Of a stretch of 64,000 nt of DNA, positions 31,493 to 43,155 are shown one piece after another. The notes beneath the pieces are model-generated. The model had not been told where the DNA came from, did not search any database, and worked only from the letters and a program-made list of their open reading frames with translations. This DNA comes from Lucinisca nassula (taxonomy: Eukaryota; Mollusca; Bivalvia; Lucinida; Lucinidae). Position 1 is the first letter of the stretch, and each line of letters opens with the position of its first letter. The DNA is taken from NCBI GenBank assembly GCA_963580285.1, contig OY757010.1, positions 224,955,234 through 225,019,233 on the forward strand, written 5' to 3'. The position numbers were made by a program, and so were the translations under genes.

Positions 31493-31895
31493 AAAGCAGC
31501 ATTTGCACACAACTTCTAAGAATTTGAGGTCAATATGTGATAGCCTGTTTCTCGTAGCTGATGCAACTAAAGTTCCAAATCTTTTGTGAATAGACGCAAA
31601 TTGTATCTAAAGAAATGTCACATGTATCAACTTTTATAAATGTAGGGTACAGGGAAATTTTGATGTTAAATCATAGCATATTTTAATGATTTTATCTGCG
31701 AAAATGACACAGTGACCCCTTGGGTGTTTAAAGCAATAGTCTACGATGATATGTTTAAGAAAACAAAAACGAATGGTGCTTTTACACGGAAAAAGGAGTC
31801 TTCTTATCAAAACATAACAAACTTTGTGTAGATTTTATCTGTAGTAGCTATAGTTACAGAAGCAATTTTAGGTATAGGAACTTTTTTGACTGAGT

Positions 31896-32455
31896 ATATA
31901 TTAAAAGCCTTGGCTGAAAGAATGTGGTCTCATCTCTATATAGGGATGAGGCCACATTATTAAGGAAAATGATAAATTCATGGCAAATCTAAAAAAATGT
32001 GGTCTCACTTCTATATAGAGAAGAAACTGTGGTCTCACCTTAAATAACATACAAAAATCCTGGACTGAATGAATGTAGTCTCACCTCTATATAGGGATGA
32101 GACCACATTATTTAGGAAAATGATAAATTCATTGCAAATCTAAAAAATGTGGTCTCACTCCTTATATAGAAATATAAAATGTGGTCTCACTTTAACTAAC
32201 ATAATAAAATCCTGGGCTGAATAAATGAAGTCTAATCTCTATATAGGGTAGAGACCACATTATTTAGGAAAATGATAAATTCATTGCAAATCTAAAAAAA
32301 GTGGTCTCACTCCTTATATAGAAATGAAAATGTAGTCTCACCCTAAATAACATACTAAAGGCCTGGGCTGACATCTTTATAGGGATGAGACCACATTGTT
32401 GAGGAACATGATAAATTCATGGAGAAGAAAAAAATCCTGGGCTGAAGGATTGTGG
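31896..32455. repeat. Hairpin-rich satellite, right block
   Basis: About 3.5 further units of roughly 160 bp, each with AATGTGGTCTCAC, TATATAGGGATGAGACCACA and ATCCTGGGCTGAA. Individual units can fold into stem-loops of about 20 bp. Confidence 0.87.
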
Positions 32456-33139
32456 TGTCAATAATTTGGTCACCCATTAAAAAAAACTTAAGCTGATCCC
32501 TATTATTTATTGACACGATACATATACGGAATGAATCTAATTTTGAAATGGTAGGGCCCAATTATTCTGTATGTTAATAAGGATATAGTTGCGCATCCCT
32601 CCAAAATGAATAAAGAAATCCCATTTGCGGAGGCTAAAAATCTTGTTGTGCTTTAGAACGCTTACAGCACCCTTCAAAAATTTATGAATGAATGGTCATG
32701 TTGTCTCTTTTATCCAAGTTAGTGGGCGCTTGCATGTTCGTAACGACCAGATAGCTAAATTTTGCATTAAATTGTAAAGTGTAGACATTTTGAAAACTTT
32801 ACCGCCATCATCAGATGAACAGTCTCTCTAGTTAAGTATTTGGTATTAGAAACAATTGGAAATCATAATGAAATATAGTTGCCAAGTCATTCAAATAAGA
32901 GAAAAACAGTTGCTACCCCCTTGCACTAAAAAGCAAAATGGCGGGGCAGAAGCGGAAAAATTTCCATACCCCACCTCAGTTCATTCGATCCTATCCTTCC
33001 GCCAAGGCTATCATTTTTCTGTGTGATTTTAGAGATGAGATATTGAAGTTTGTTTTAAGACCTTATTTGGCGTGATTCACCGTCTTTTAAGGCACGGAAC
33101 CACATTGGACTTACAAATTAAACTTTTACCCAAATTCTT

Positions 33140-34020
33140 TCTCAGGGTTATCGGTATCATAAACTTTTTCTAAGTTTATAGACATTTATATTTTGATTCA
33201 AAATCAATATTGGACTTAAATGGCCTATCGAGACCTGAACTTTATGCTGTCTTAGTATATAAATTCAGAAACATATATACTTGAAATTACTGCAGAACCA
33301 TATTTCGTAACATTTTTTTTTATATTAAACAATTGGGTACAAGGTAATTGTTATACGACAAACTACATGCATGGTGGTTAACACATCCATGGTTGATAAC
33401 TTTGCTCCCTTCTTTGATTGCACGCCGGCGGGTCAGGTCACTGACTCTATGACGGCTCCAGTCTAAAGACTAACTTAAGATTTTGTGTAATGTCTGTTGA
33501 TGCCTGATGCTCTCAACAGAGTCCAAATGTTGATTTTCTTTTCTTCCATATTTTCGTTATTTCATGCTCTCGACTCCTCATCGCTGTTTTATCTCTGTAT
33601 TCGTTTGATTCTTAGCACCGATGAGTTAGAACTCCTCCTGGCAGACTAAACTAGTTAATTTTCTAAACCACGACAAATAATGGTTTGTGGCTACGTCAAA
33701 TCGAGTTAAGCCTCCACCCCCTCCCACACAAACACACAGTAAAACAAAAACTTTTTACCGGCCGTTCCAGGGGAGGTTCTTCTGCTGTGGTTTATAATTG
33801 TTTTATTCCGTCTTTGCATGTATGTATTGCTGACATATCTTTCATTTTGAATATCCGATTGGCCATGTTGTGGAAATTAATTCTCCTTTTGGATTTCCGC
33901 TTGTGATGTTTTCATTATTGCGGGATCATTTAGTGTTTGTTTTTCTTTTCATTTTGGTGTCTTGGATGATAGGTGTGGGTAATTGTATCGATTCCTGGTA
34001 TTTGCCTACACGTCTATTTT
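33140..34020 (+). mobile_element. 5'-truncated PLE copy with decayed ORF end and 3' UTR
   Basis: TCTCAGGGTTATCGGTATCA marks the ORF segment GYRYHKL-like; TGCATGCATGGTGGTTAAC and the 3' UTR follow to CCTACACGTCTATTTTTT. Many substitutions, so an older copy. Confidence 0.82.
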
Positions 34021-34159
34021 TTGTCATCCGTGGGGCTGAATCAAGAAATAGTATGCCATAACTTCAAAGAGATGTAATAGTTGCCAGTGGAAACAAACAT
34101 GGATTCTATACCCCAAATCACAAAACATAGCCCTTATCAATATAATGAGCCGGTGCAGA

Positions 34160-34432
34160 GCACTTCCTTGGGCTTGAAAAAATAAATTGGCTACATAATG
34201 CTTCCACGCATAGCTGAAACTGACAGCACACAAGTACTGGTAAACCGCTTAGAGCTTCCAGGCAAAGCGGTGCGAGTCGAACTGCCGATGCTTATAAACC
34301 CTTTTGGTTTCATTAGGGAGGAGGGCTTAAGATGTCATTTCATATCAATGTCAGGTAAAAATCCCACAAAATTGGAAGCAAAATGACCTATATAGTATTA
34401 ACGGGACGTTTAACATCAAATCAAACAATCAA
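34160..34432 (-). repeat. GTTTAACG SINE-like repeat
   Basis: Reverse copy: CTTCCTTGGGCTTGAAAAAAT through CCAGGCAAAGCGGTGCGAG to ACGGGACGTTTAACATC. Confidence 0.8.
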
Positions 34433-35009
34433 AATCACAGCATTTCCTACAATTTGCATCCGCGCCCAACGAAGAAAAAGATCCGCCTGCGCATCCATAA
34501 AGTCTGACCAGAGACTTCTCTTGCTGCATGAATAAGCACTGGGCCCTTAGCTATCAACGCAGACTCTGATCAGACAGCGCAGAGTTGCAGTCTTATCTGA
34601 GTCTTCGCTGGGCGCACATGTAAATTGTAGTTAATGTTCAAATAAAAAGTAATAATGCATCTGTTTTAAGATTTGGGAATTAAAGATGAGTTTTACATAA
34701 ACGCCTATAGTTCTTGGATGTTTATTAGATTTGAAGAAGCAATCGTTTAGCTTTTTGTTGTCTAGCAACAACAAAATACCAGAATTCGGATTTTCAGATT
34801 TCATGCACACGTCTGTTGCTATGCAAAAGATCGCATAGTGGCATATTAGTTTTCTCTTAATTAGAATTAACTGATTTGCATTCCGTTTCATTTTTGTCCA
34901 TCTGGTTGAAATTGAACTTGACCGGATCCGTTTTATTCCAACTTTTGACTTTCTATCCCAATTATGGCAATTAAAATAGACTACTTTTGTCAAATTTCAA
35001 AAGATAAAT

Positions 35010-35126
35010 GAGCCAGCGCACGACAAAACCTACAATAAGACATCGAAGAATCAGATCAGCGCAGGTTAATCTGAGTCTTTGTTTGTTGTACATGTCTTAT
35101 TGTAGGTTTTTGTCATGCTCTGGCTC
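35010..35126. repeat. Inverted repeat with 35-base arms
   Basis: GAGCCAGCGCACGACAAAAC...AAGACAT (35010-35043) pairs with 35092-35126 with only a few mismatches; loop about 48 bases. Palindromic element or remnant of a foldback transposon. Confidence 0.82.
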
Positions 35127-35689
35127 AAAATCGTGTTTTATAACAGCTGTTAAAGGAGATGCGTGTATATCATTTCATCTGGAATGTACGCTGTAACACA
35201 GAAACCAAGTACCTTTAAACAGGTTTTTGTTTACATGGTAACGATACTAATCTGTGTACCCAAGATCTGTTTACCAACAATCCTTGAATGCATGACAATG
35301 GAAAAATCTGTAACTTTAATTATTTTTGAGCATGTAGGTATAAGTGCCGTATAGAAGCAGTATAACGTCTGTCCAATTTTTATTACAGTTTATTTTATTT
35401 GGTCCCCTGTGCAAAAGGGTTCGCGGGAAGTCAAGGTGGGACTTCCTACATCCATCTATCCACCATTGTCAAACACGTTGGGAGTATTTACCAAAACCGC
35501 TGATTAAATTTCAGTTTAATTTCATAGGCAGCCTTTAGACAATTAGGTATGGTATTTTGTTTGAATGATTCAGGTCACATAACCCTGATGGCCGTCATAT
35601 GGAATTTCATCTTCTTCGCTTGCACTGCTGGGTAGTTTATTATTACCAAATTTATTAAAATATTGGCCGAGATTGGCCTGACCAATATT

Positions 35690-36200
35690 TCCTGTGTTCG
35701 ACCCTACGTGATCAAACTGGTGGTTTTCTTCTGCACTACTGAGTTAGAAAACCTTCACGCGGACCAAACAAATACTTGCTTGAACTATAGTGAAAGTAAG
35801 AGTGAGGGTTGGGATCCCGTAAAGTTAACATAAACCCACCAGCATGTTGTACTGACCGTTCCAAGTCGGTGATTTTGCTGTGGTTCTTTCATGATTTGTG
35901 TAGGTGGTTCTATTTCTTTCCCTAATTATATATGTTGTTACGTTGATGATTCTGATGATACCCCCTTTTCGGTTGTTCATTTAGTTACGTTTGTCCTTCG
36001 AGTTTAATGTTTGTCATGTTGTTGATTATGATTCTTTCCCCCATTATGTATATTTCTCCTGTTTGGAAAAGAGCTGGTGTCCCCTGATTCGGTTTGTTTA
36101 CTGTCGTCACTTCATGTTTGGACTTCTTTCCCCATTGACTTTGTGGGGAGAATTTGGGTTCTGATTGTATCGGTCCTTGATCGGTTCTCTTTTTGTACTA
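35690..36200 (+). repeat. Ancient diverged PLE tail
   Basis: CTGGTGGTTTTCTTCTGC, CTTCACGCGGACCAAACAAA, CTGACCGTTCCAAGTCGG, TCATGTTTGGACTTCTTTCC and GATTGTATCGGTCCTTGATC follow the tail order at high divergence. Confidence 0.65.
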
Positions 36201-36850
36201 CTTAGGGTATACAGGTTGTCTATGCAAATCAGTGAGTGCTAAATACCAGCGCATTTTTTTTCTTTAGCAAGCTGATTATAAATATTACTTTATGGTCAAT
36301 AACTTGCTTTGGCAAGATAAAAAAGTTGAATACATTCAGGCTGCCTATAAGTAAGTTTTGTCAAGGCACCATTCTGAAATCTTTTTAAGAGGGATAGAGT
36401 CCAGTGTTCTTTGTCCTGAATTGTGAATGTGGTAATACCGGTGGCTTTCATTTTTCCTGATGTCAGATTGTTATTGAGTCTCTAATGCTAGTCCATGTTA
36501 GCTTAAAATCATACATTATTGCTTTACTCTTTATGTTGCTTTCATTTCTCAGTGTTGAATAAAGAGTCTCACATATTCAAATATTATTGCACAATTTGCA
36601 GGTCGCAGGACACATCATTTTAGTTTTTGTTAACATTTGTATTCTTCCTGCATGTCAGTTTTTATGAGTGAATTTCACCAGCGCTTGTCTGGTTGTCCAT
36701 GATGACGATGAGAAGAATAGCGATCGTACAGACAATTACCAAATCCAACATATAATGCTGATTCTGAGGAGAGGCCAACTGCACCACCCTCATTGACATA
36801 AAAGCGGACTTCTGCTAGAGGATGTTAACAATTAGTTGTTTTCGTTGCAG

Positions 36851-36974
36851 AATTTCGGCTGTGACGGCCACCTAGACTCTGGCTATCAGTATGACCAGTG
36901 TGGTGTATGTAATGGAACAAGCAATACTTGTCGAGAGATAACAGGCTCTTACGTTCAAAACAACGTGTCGACGG
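36851..36974 (+). CDS. ADAMTS exon 10: end of cysteine-rich domain and start of spacer
   Basis: Encodes FGCDGHLDSG and DQCGVCNGTSNTC, the GCDxxLxSxxxxDxCGVCxGxxxxC signature at the cysteine-rich/spacer border, then EITGSYVQNNVSTG. Sequons NGT and NVS are present. Acceptor TTCGTTGCAG at 36850, donor GTATGT at 36975, phase 0 in and phase 1 out. Confidence 0.97.
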
Positions 36975-37005
36975 GTATGTTCTTCTTCTTAGATCGAGGC
37001 TATTT

Positions 37006-37312
37006 GACAAGTCTTCCCTCTTTAACTGAACGCCGGTGGGTCAGGCCTCAGATTCTATGACGGTTCCAACGTAAAGGCTTACTGAGAATAAGAGAGTATC
37101 TTATTTTATGTAATGTTGGTTGGAGCCTGGTGCTCCGTCTCTGGTCTTCATTTGCTCGAACATTTCAGTGGTTTCTTGCTGTCGAGTCCTACCGTTGTTT
37201 CATATCTGAGGTTGTTTGATTGATGGTTTAGGAAGCCTTCATGCGGACTGAACAAATTATTTGTCTAAATCGCGACGGAAGTTAGGTCGAGGATTGTGGC
37301 CACGTAAAATCG
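37006..37312 (+). repeat. PLE tail
   Basis: Starts 31 bp after the exon 10 donor: GACAAGTCTTCCCTCTTTAA (end of ORF) to GGCCACGTAAAATCGA; the last part of the tail is missing. Confidence 0.85.
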
Positions 37313-38473
37313 AATCTCCGTTCCTGTCTAGTAAATCATTTATATAAAGAAGACACTTTTCAATCATGTTCTGGTAACAAACAGCAGTTCCACCGACCTT
37401 TTATATGAATATTATACCATATAATATATTATGGGGACATTTAAACATTCAGCCCAATTACTGGGCATCAAACTCTTTGAAAAGCATTTGAAGCAATATA
37501 ATACGTCTAACTAAAACTTATTGTCGATAGTATGATTTTCCTTGTCAAAAACGCTGCTTCCATATCGGAAACATTTTTTCTAAAATCGGATACAATTCTC
37601 TAATCATACATTAGTATTTAGTATTGTTTACTATAATCCTTCTTAGTCATATCAATTTAAGAGATTTTAAAGGTGTTTTGACTTCGATCATTCTTACCCC
37701 TCCCCCCCCCCCCCCACCCCACGACCTTTACCTTAGTTTTGAATAATTGCACTTCGTTTAATTTTATCTGGGCCTTTCGCCCAAAGGTTGTCATAGAACA
37801 TTTTTTGCATATCCAGAAAGTTTTTCTGGAGCATCAGGTAAAGCTAACATAAGGTGGTTCAGTTTTGCAATGGCTAAGCTTTTAATAACAATTATTTTTC
37901 CTATTGGCGTCAGTATTCGTTTTGACCAATTTGTAAAAATCCTTTTCATTTCTTCTTTTTTTATTCTGTAATTTACATCGGCAGTCTTTCTTATATCATG
38001 GGTAAATTTTACCCCTCAAAAACAGTAAATTCTTTATTTTTCAATAAAAGATTATATTCCGTACACAATCTTTAATTACTGCCCTTTTTAGAATCTATCC
38101 ATACAACTTTTGTTTTATCTAGATTAATCCAAAGGCCTGAGGCTACTGCATAAAATTTGAGTGTCTTAAGACAAGTTTTAAGTGATTGTTCTGAGCCATC
38201 AAGCATTAATGAGGTATCATCGGCATACTGAGAAATTTTAACTTCATAGTTAGAAAAATGTATTCATTTTAATAGAAGTATTATTTCTTTTTAAAACTGC
38301 CAGTATTTCTGCACATATTATAAAGATATACGGAGGCAGAGGGTCTCCTTGTCGGCATCCTCTCTGCAAGTTGAACCAATCTGACATATGTCCATTTACT
38401 TTAACACATGATTGTATATTTTTTATAAAATAGTTTAACCCATCTTATTAAAGACTTTCCAAAACAAAAATAC

Positions 38474-38706
38474 TTTCTCCTATATATCTGTCTGTCATAA
38501 ATCCAGTTTGGTCTTGGTTAATTAAAATTGGTTATACCTTCTTGGTTCGTTTGGATATACAAGCTGATGCTAATTTATATGACGTATTTAATAAGGTATT
38601 GGTCTTCAGTTTTTAATTCGCTGTTTATCTTTACTACCTATAGGAATACAGGTAATGACGCCGCGTTGCAAAGACTCAGATAGCTCGCCATATTTGAAAC
38701 AGAAAT
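38474..38706 (-). repeat. Duplicated LINE segment, left copy
   Basis: Nearly identical (about two differences) to 39214-39461 over the stretch TTCTCCTATATATCTGTCTG to TTGATAGCTCTAAGCATA. The two copies flank a PLE tail. The left copy is joined on its far side to a later part of the RT, so it carries an internal deletion. Confidence 0.88.
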
Positions 38707-38711
38707 TGATA

Positions 38712-39104
38712 GCTCTAAGCATATTGTTAGGAGGCCTTCATGCGGACTGAACAAATTATTTGTCTAAATCGCGACAGAAGTAAGGGCGAGGATTGTGGCC
38801 ACGTAAAATCGTTTGAAGCCCCCCAGTGGAAATCTTCCACTGACCGTTCCAAGGCGGCTCTTCTGTGGCGATTTATTTATGTTGTTGTTTGTTACTTACT
38901 GTGTGTATCACTTGTGTCTTTTAATTTTGGATGGCCATATGGCCATTTTGTGGGAAAGTAACTGTCCTTATGGCCTTCCTTTGTTTAGGTTTCCATTATG
39001 GTCTGGTCGCTTAATGTTTGTATTTCTTTCCCTTTGGTGTCTTTTATGGGTGGAGTAAGTTAATTGTATCAATTCCTGATCTTTGTTTTACTTCTACTTT
39101 TTAG
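38712..39104 (+). repeat. PLE tail between duplicated LINE segments
   Basis: GGAGGCCTTCATGCGGACTG to TTTACTTCTACTTTTT. Nearly identical to the 3' UTR of the near-complete PLE, so a young insertion. Confidence 0.9.
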
Positions 39105-39514
39105 TTCTTTAAACAGAAATTCCCAAGATACCGAATCAAATGCTTTCTCGGAGTCAATCAGGAGTAGCATACTGTGTGCTTATTGTTTTTCAGTATAATT
39201 CATAATCTAATGTTTTCTCCTATATATCTGTCTGTCATAAATCCAGTTTGGTCTTGGTTAATTAAAATTGGTTATACCTTCTTGATTCGTTTGGATATAC
39301 AAGCTGATGCTAATTTATATGACGTATTTAATAAGGTATTGGTCTCCAGTTTTTAATTCGCTGTTTATCTTTACTACCTATAGGAATACAGGTAATGACG
39401 CCGCGTTGCAAAGAATCAGATAGCTCGCCATATTTGAAACAGAAATTGATAGCTCTAAGCATAAAGTAACCCAAATCTTTGCAGAAAAAAAAGAACTCAT
39501 ATATAAATACGTTC

Positions 39515-39910
39515 TGAATAGCTAGATCCTTTGGAAGCAAAGAATACACCAAATAAACGAAAATAGCAGACTCGGTTTTATTGAGTCTGTTCGTGACCAG
39601 TACTAAAATGTGCTACACCGGCCACGCCCCCTAGCACCGGCTTCAGCAGAATTCTATTTTCAAAATGATTCTAAATGAACTCAATGATCCCAAAAGACCA
39701 GAAAATATAATCTGCACTATGATGGATGTACGGGGAGACTTTTTAGGGCCGCCACACTGCGCAGCACCAGTTGCAGTGAAGATAAATAAGCTCTGAATAG
39801 CTAGATCCTTTGGAAGCAAAGAATACACCAAATAAACGAAAATAGCAGACTCGGTTTTATTGAGTCTGTTCATGACAAGTACTGAAATGTGCTACACCGT
39901 CCACGCCGTC
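39515..39910 (-). repeat. Retrozyme-like tandem dimer without a recognisable hammerhead
   Basis: GCTAGATCCTTTGGAAGCAA occurs at 39521 and 39800 (period 279 bp). It shares GATCCCAAAAGACCAGAAAA, GCCGCCACACTGCGCAGCAC and AGTTGCAGTGAAG with the hammerhead units, but where the ribozyme should be it has a GACTCGGTTTTATTGAGTC hairpin and TGACCAGTACTGAAATGTGC. A second fragment is at 14247-14345. Confidence 0.8.
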
Positions 39911-40060
39911 GATTCCGGGACTGGTGTTGTTTGATGCTTTTCTAAGACTGAATAGTAGTTCTTCGTATGAAATTTGATCTTCGAGTTTCAATATCTCCTC
40001 CTCATTTAGTTTTTGGAACATTTTTATTGCTTGGAAGAGCAGGTAAATTAATATCTGTAA

Positions 40061-40536
40061 AGTAGAAGTAAAACAAATAACTTACTCCACCCATCAAAGA
40101 CACCAAAGAGAAAGAAACACAAACATGAAGCGACTAAACCAAAATGGAAACCTAAACTAAGGAAGGCCATAAGGACAGTTACTTTCCCACAAAATGGCCA
40201 AAAGGCCATCCAAAATAAAAAGACACAAGTGATACTCACAGTAAGTAACAAACAACGGCATGAATAAACCGCAACAGAAGAATTCCACTGGGGGGGGGGG
40301 CTTAAATCGATTTTACATGGCCATAATCCTCGTCCTTACCTCTGTCGCGGGATACACTAATTTTGTTCAGTCTGCACGAAGGCTTCCTAACTCATCAGTG
40401 TAACATCTCCGAGAACATACAAATAAAAAAACTACAGAGATGAAACAAGGTTGAGAACTCGACAGCATTCAACAACAGAATTGCTGGAGCAAAAGAAAAC
40501 CAACAGTTAGACTCCGAGGGGCCCGACCAAAGATTT
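40061..40536 (-). repeat. PLE tail inserted in the LINE
   Basis: TAAAGTAGAAGTAAAACAAA to GACTCCGAGGGGCCCGACC. Interrupts the LINE between linker and RT. Confidence 0.87.
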
Positions 40537-40918
40537 GCCTTGCAGAATATAGATGTGTATAAAAGTTCATAGTTTCAGTTAAAATTTCAGACTGCCGTTT
40601 TACAATTGACCTATCGTCTTTCTTTAAGCTTTTCATACCTTTATTTACGAAATTTCTAAATTATAAAATTATTTTGTTACTTTTTCTCCTTCATCTTCCC
40701 ACTTTGCTTTCGAGCGGATTTTTTTTACTTTCAACTTTCTTTTGTCTAATATCATATAATGCCTTCTTTTTGTTTTCTAACATTTCATGATTAGTTACAT
40801 ATTCTTTTTCCAAACTATCTATTTCTTCTACACTCTTTTTTCTTTTTCTTCTTCTTGTCTTTTTTATTAGATGCACAGAAATTGTTTTCCCTCGGATCCC
40901 GATTAATAGTACATAATA

Positions 40919-41191
40919 GAAAATAGAAGTGGAGGCAATGATCAGGAATCGATGCAATCAACCCACAGCTCCCATCAGAGACACAAAAGGGAAAGGAACA
41001 CAAACATGAAACAAAAGACCTAATGGAAATATAAATTGCGGAAAGCCAAAAGGACAGTCACTTTCCCACAAAATGGCCAATAGGATATCCAAAATAAAAT
41101 AATATAAGCGACACAAACACCCAAAGACAAATCATAACAAAAATAAACCACGACAGAAGAGCCGCCTTGGAACGAGCAGCGGAAACGATTA
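40919..41191 (-). repeat. PLE tail inserted in the LINE
   Basis: GAAAATAGAAGTGGAGGCAA to GAACGAGCAGCGGAAACGAT; shorter truncation than the neighbouring copy. Confidence 0.87.
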
Positions 41192-41934
41192 CCCTAACCC
41201 TAAAAACTTGTCATTTATACAAAATGTTCAGTCCTGTAAAGGTATTGAGTTGATATTATGTTGTTCTAATTGTAAACCTACGGAATATAATTGTTTTGTT
41301 TCTAGTATTGTCTTTTTAACTTCTTCAATATATCTAGAGTCTAATGAATTATTAAATTTCCAGTAGGGACTTCACTGCAGAAATTTATTAAAATCGAATT
41401 TGAGCAATACTGCAGAATGATCCGTTCTATACCCCGGTATAATTTTTAACTCGTCTACTTTTAGATATTAAGAAACATTCAAGCCTATATATATTTTTTT
41501 TGGTATTTTTCTTTCTCCATGTATATTGCCATTTTTCTAAGTTCATTTCCCGCTAAGCATCATTGAGTTTACAGCCCGTCATTAATTTTAAAACCTGATC
41601 CGAAGCTTTTGGATTATTTATATTTAAGTAGTCAACCGTATCTTTTTATCTTTTTCTGGGTCCAAAACTAAATTAAAATCCCCTGCTAAAATAACTGGTC
41701 ACATATTTATTTATGTCGTGAAGCAGTTCAAGATAAAATTCATGGCCATCTCAGTTTTGGCACATACATATTTATCAACAAAATATGCTTATCTTGAATG
41801 GCCATATCTAGAATTAGTTTATTACTGTTGTTATCTTTTTCAAGATTTTGTATCTTAAATTTAAAAGTATTGTTAAAAAAAAATGCTACTTCTCTTGACT
41901 GACTTGAACAATTACTGAAAAAGCAATCGAAACC

Positions 41935-42140
41935 CCATCATAGAGTAGTTTGTATTTTCTTGTCCTTTGGGATCATTGATTCCACTGTTGAATTTTGAAA
42001 AAAAAAATGAGGGCCACTGTTGAGGCCTTATTGGCCGAAACTAGCTAGTCTGGCCTAAAAAACATGTACACTCCATATTTACCAGATCTGTGGTGTATTC
42101 CTTGCTTCCAAAGGATAAGCCTTTCTAGAACATATTTATA
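41935..42140 (+). repeat. Family 1 hammerhead repeat, single unit
   Basis: TTTGTATTTTCTTGTCCTTTGG through the ribozyme to GATAAGCCTTTCTAGAACAT; + orientation. Confidence 0.82.
42011..42056 (+). ncRNA. Hammerhead ribozyme, family 1, core mutated
   Basis: The core reads CUGUUGA (A6 changed). Helix I GGGCCA with UGGCCU pairs, helix II GGCC / UUAUU / GGCC and CUAGCUAG are intact. Probably inactive. Confidence 0.78.
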
Positions 42141-42389
42141 TAATTTTCTTCTCGCGTTGTAAAATGTGTATCCTGCAATAAGTATATTGAAACTGTTTAG
42201 TCTTTATAAAATTTTAGCGTCAGATCTGGCCATTTTATTTGATTATCCTTGACAATTCATACTAATAAGTATTATACTGCTATCACCCATTTCTTACAGA
42301 GAGGGGGTAGTATTTGTGTCTAAATACTGGCAGTTATAGGAAGGTCATTATATATGCAGTCATTCAAGCTTTTGTTTTGTTTTTTTTTG

Positions 42390-42604
42390 GTTTTGGTTTT
42401 ACGGCCCTTTCAAGATTATTTCACTCATATCGAGCAGATCGTTAATCAGAAGTTGGCGAAAACCAGAGTACCCGGAGAAAAACCATCTAAACTTCCGTTG
42501 CAGAACTTGGAGTCTCACATGTGACCTGAGCGAGGCTCGAACCACAGCGGTGAGAGACCTAATGATCAAGAGTCAGCGCTCTTACCCACTAGGCCACGGA
42601 GGCC
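42390..42604 (-). repeat. tRNA-derived SINE
   Basis: Inverted relative to 29274-29464. On the minus strand it starts CGGGCCTCCGTGGCCTAGTG with tRNA-like A box and GGTTCGAGCCTCGCTC-like B box, then CTCCGGGTACTCTGGTTTTC, ending in CTTGAAAGGGCCGTAAAACC. Confidence 0.87.
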
Positions 42605-42954
42605 CGTTCATTCAAGCTTTTCGGAGTACTAAAATTTGTGGTTACAAGACATCCGAAAACATATTTTGCACATCGGATTTCACAACGCTCTAAGGAATAT
42701 CTTCCTATGTCCCCGGACAGAATTTGGATATTCAATAAACAAGTCATTCTAACGCACACAACTAAAAACATTGAAATTGACATGAAACGGGAGAAACTAA
42801 ATACGACTTTACATACATCATATTGAAATACAATACAATACTTTCTGGGGGCCCCTGCCGAAGTGGACCTGGAGAAACAGACCTGGCCGCATGGTGTCCC
42901 CACGCAGAGCCCAACCTGACCGCTTATGCGCATTGGCAAACTGCTAAGACGGAC

Positions 42955-43155
42955 CAAGAGTACCCAAGCAAAGTAGCTCGAGTCGGATCGTCCACAGCAT
43001 ATAAGGTCCATAGGTTTCATTGGGCGGTAGGGCTCCATATGCAATTTCATCTCATTTTCATGCGAAAGTCCAACAAAATTGAAAGTAACGTCCCCAAAAT
43101 GATCCGAATAGTGTTGAGTGGACGTTGAACCTCAATATAAACAATAGACAAACAA
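42955..43155 (-). repeat. GTTTAACG SINE-like repeat, 3' part
   Basis: CCAAGCAAAGTAGCTCGAGT to TGGACGTTGAACCTCAATA; about 200 bp and diverged. Confidence 0.72.

Larger units (their letters stand above)
30774..31894. mobile_element. TIR element (MITE-like), TA target duplication, contains a hammerhead unit
   Basis: Ends are inverted: CTTAGTCAAAAAAGTAACTA at 30774 and the complement of CTCAGTCAAAAAAGTTCCTA ending at 31894, both flanked by TA. The 1121 bp have no coding frame. A family 1 hammerhead unit of about 200 bp is inserted at 31294-31492, so the original was about 0.92 kb. The TA duplication suggests Tc1/mariner-type mobilisation. Confidence 0.8.
37730..42000 (-). mobile_element. L1/Tx1-like APE LINE broken up by at least five insertions
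   Basis: Reading down the minus strand. 42000-41200 is an AP-endonuclease region (KASDQVLKLMTGCKLNDA, EKWQYTWRKKNTKK). 40915-40690 is a linker (VEEIDSLEKEYVTNHEML). 40055-39915 is the start of the RT (ISYEELLFSLRKASNNTSPG). 39485-39105 gives LQRGVITCIPIGSKDKQ and EKAFDSVSWEF. 38450-37730 gives RGCRQGDPLP-like and YADDTSLMLDGSEQSL, the catalytic motif near 38235. Insertions: PLE tails at 38712, 40061 and 40919, and a retrozyme-like dimer at 39515. A family 1 hammerhead repeat adjoins the upstream end at 41935. Confidence 0.85.

Noticed and set aside
39515..39910. Hammerhead in the 279-bp dimer
   Set aside because: No CUGAUGA with GAAA in either strand at the equivalent place, only a simple hairpin.
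42530..42604. tRNA gene on the minus strand
   Set aside because: It is the head of a SINE with a known sister copy at 29274-29464; no intact cloverleaf.
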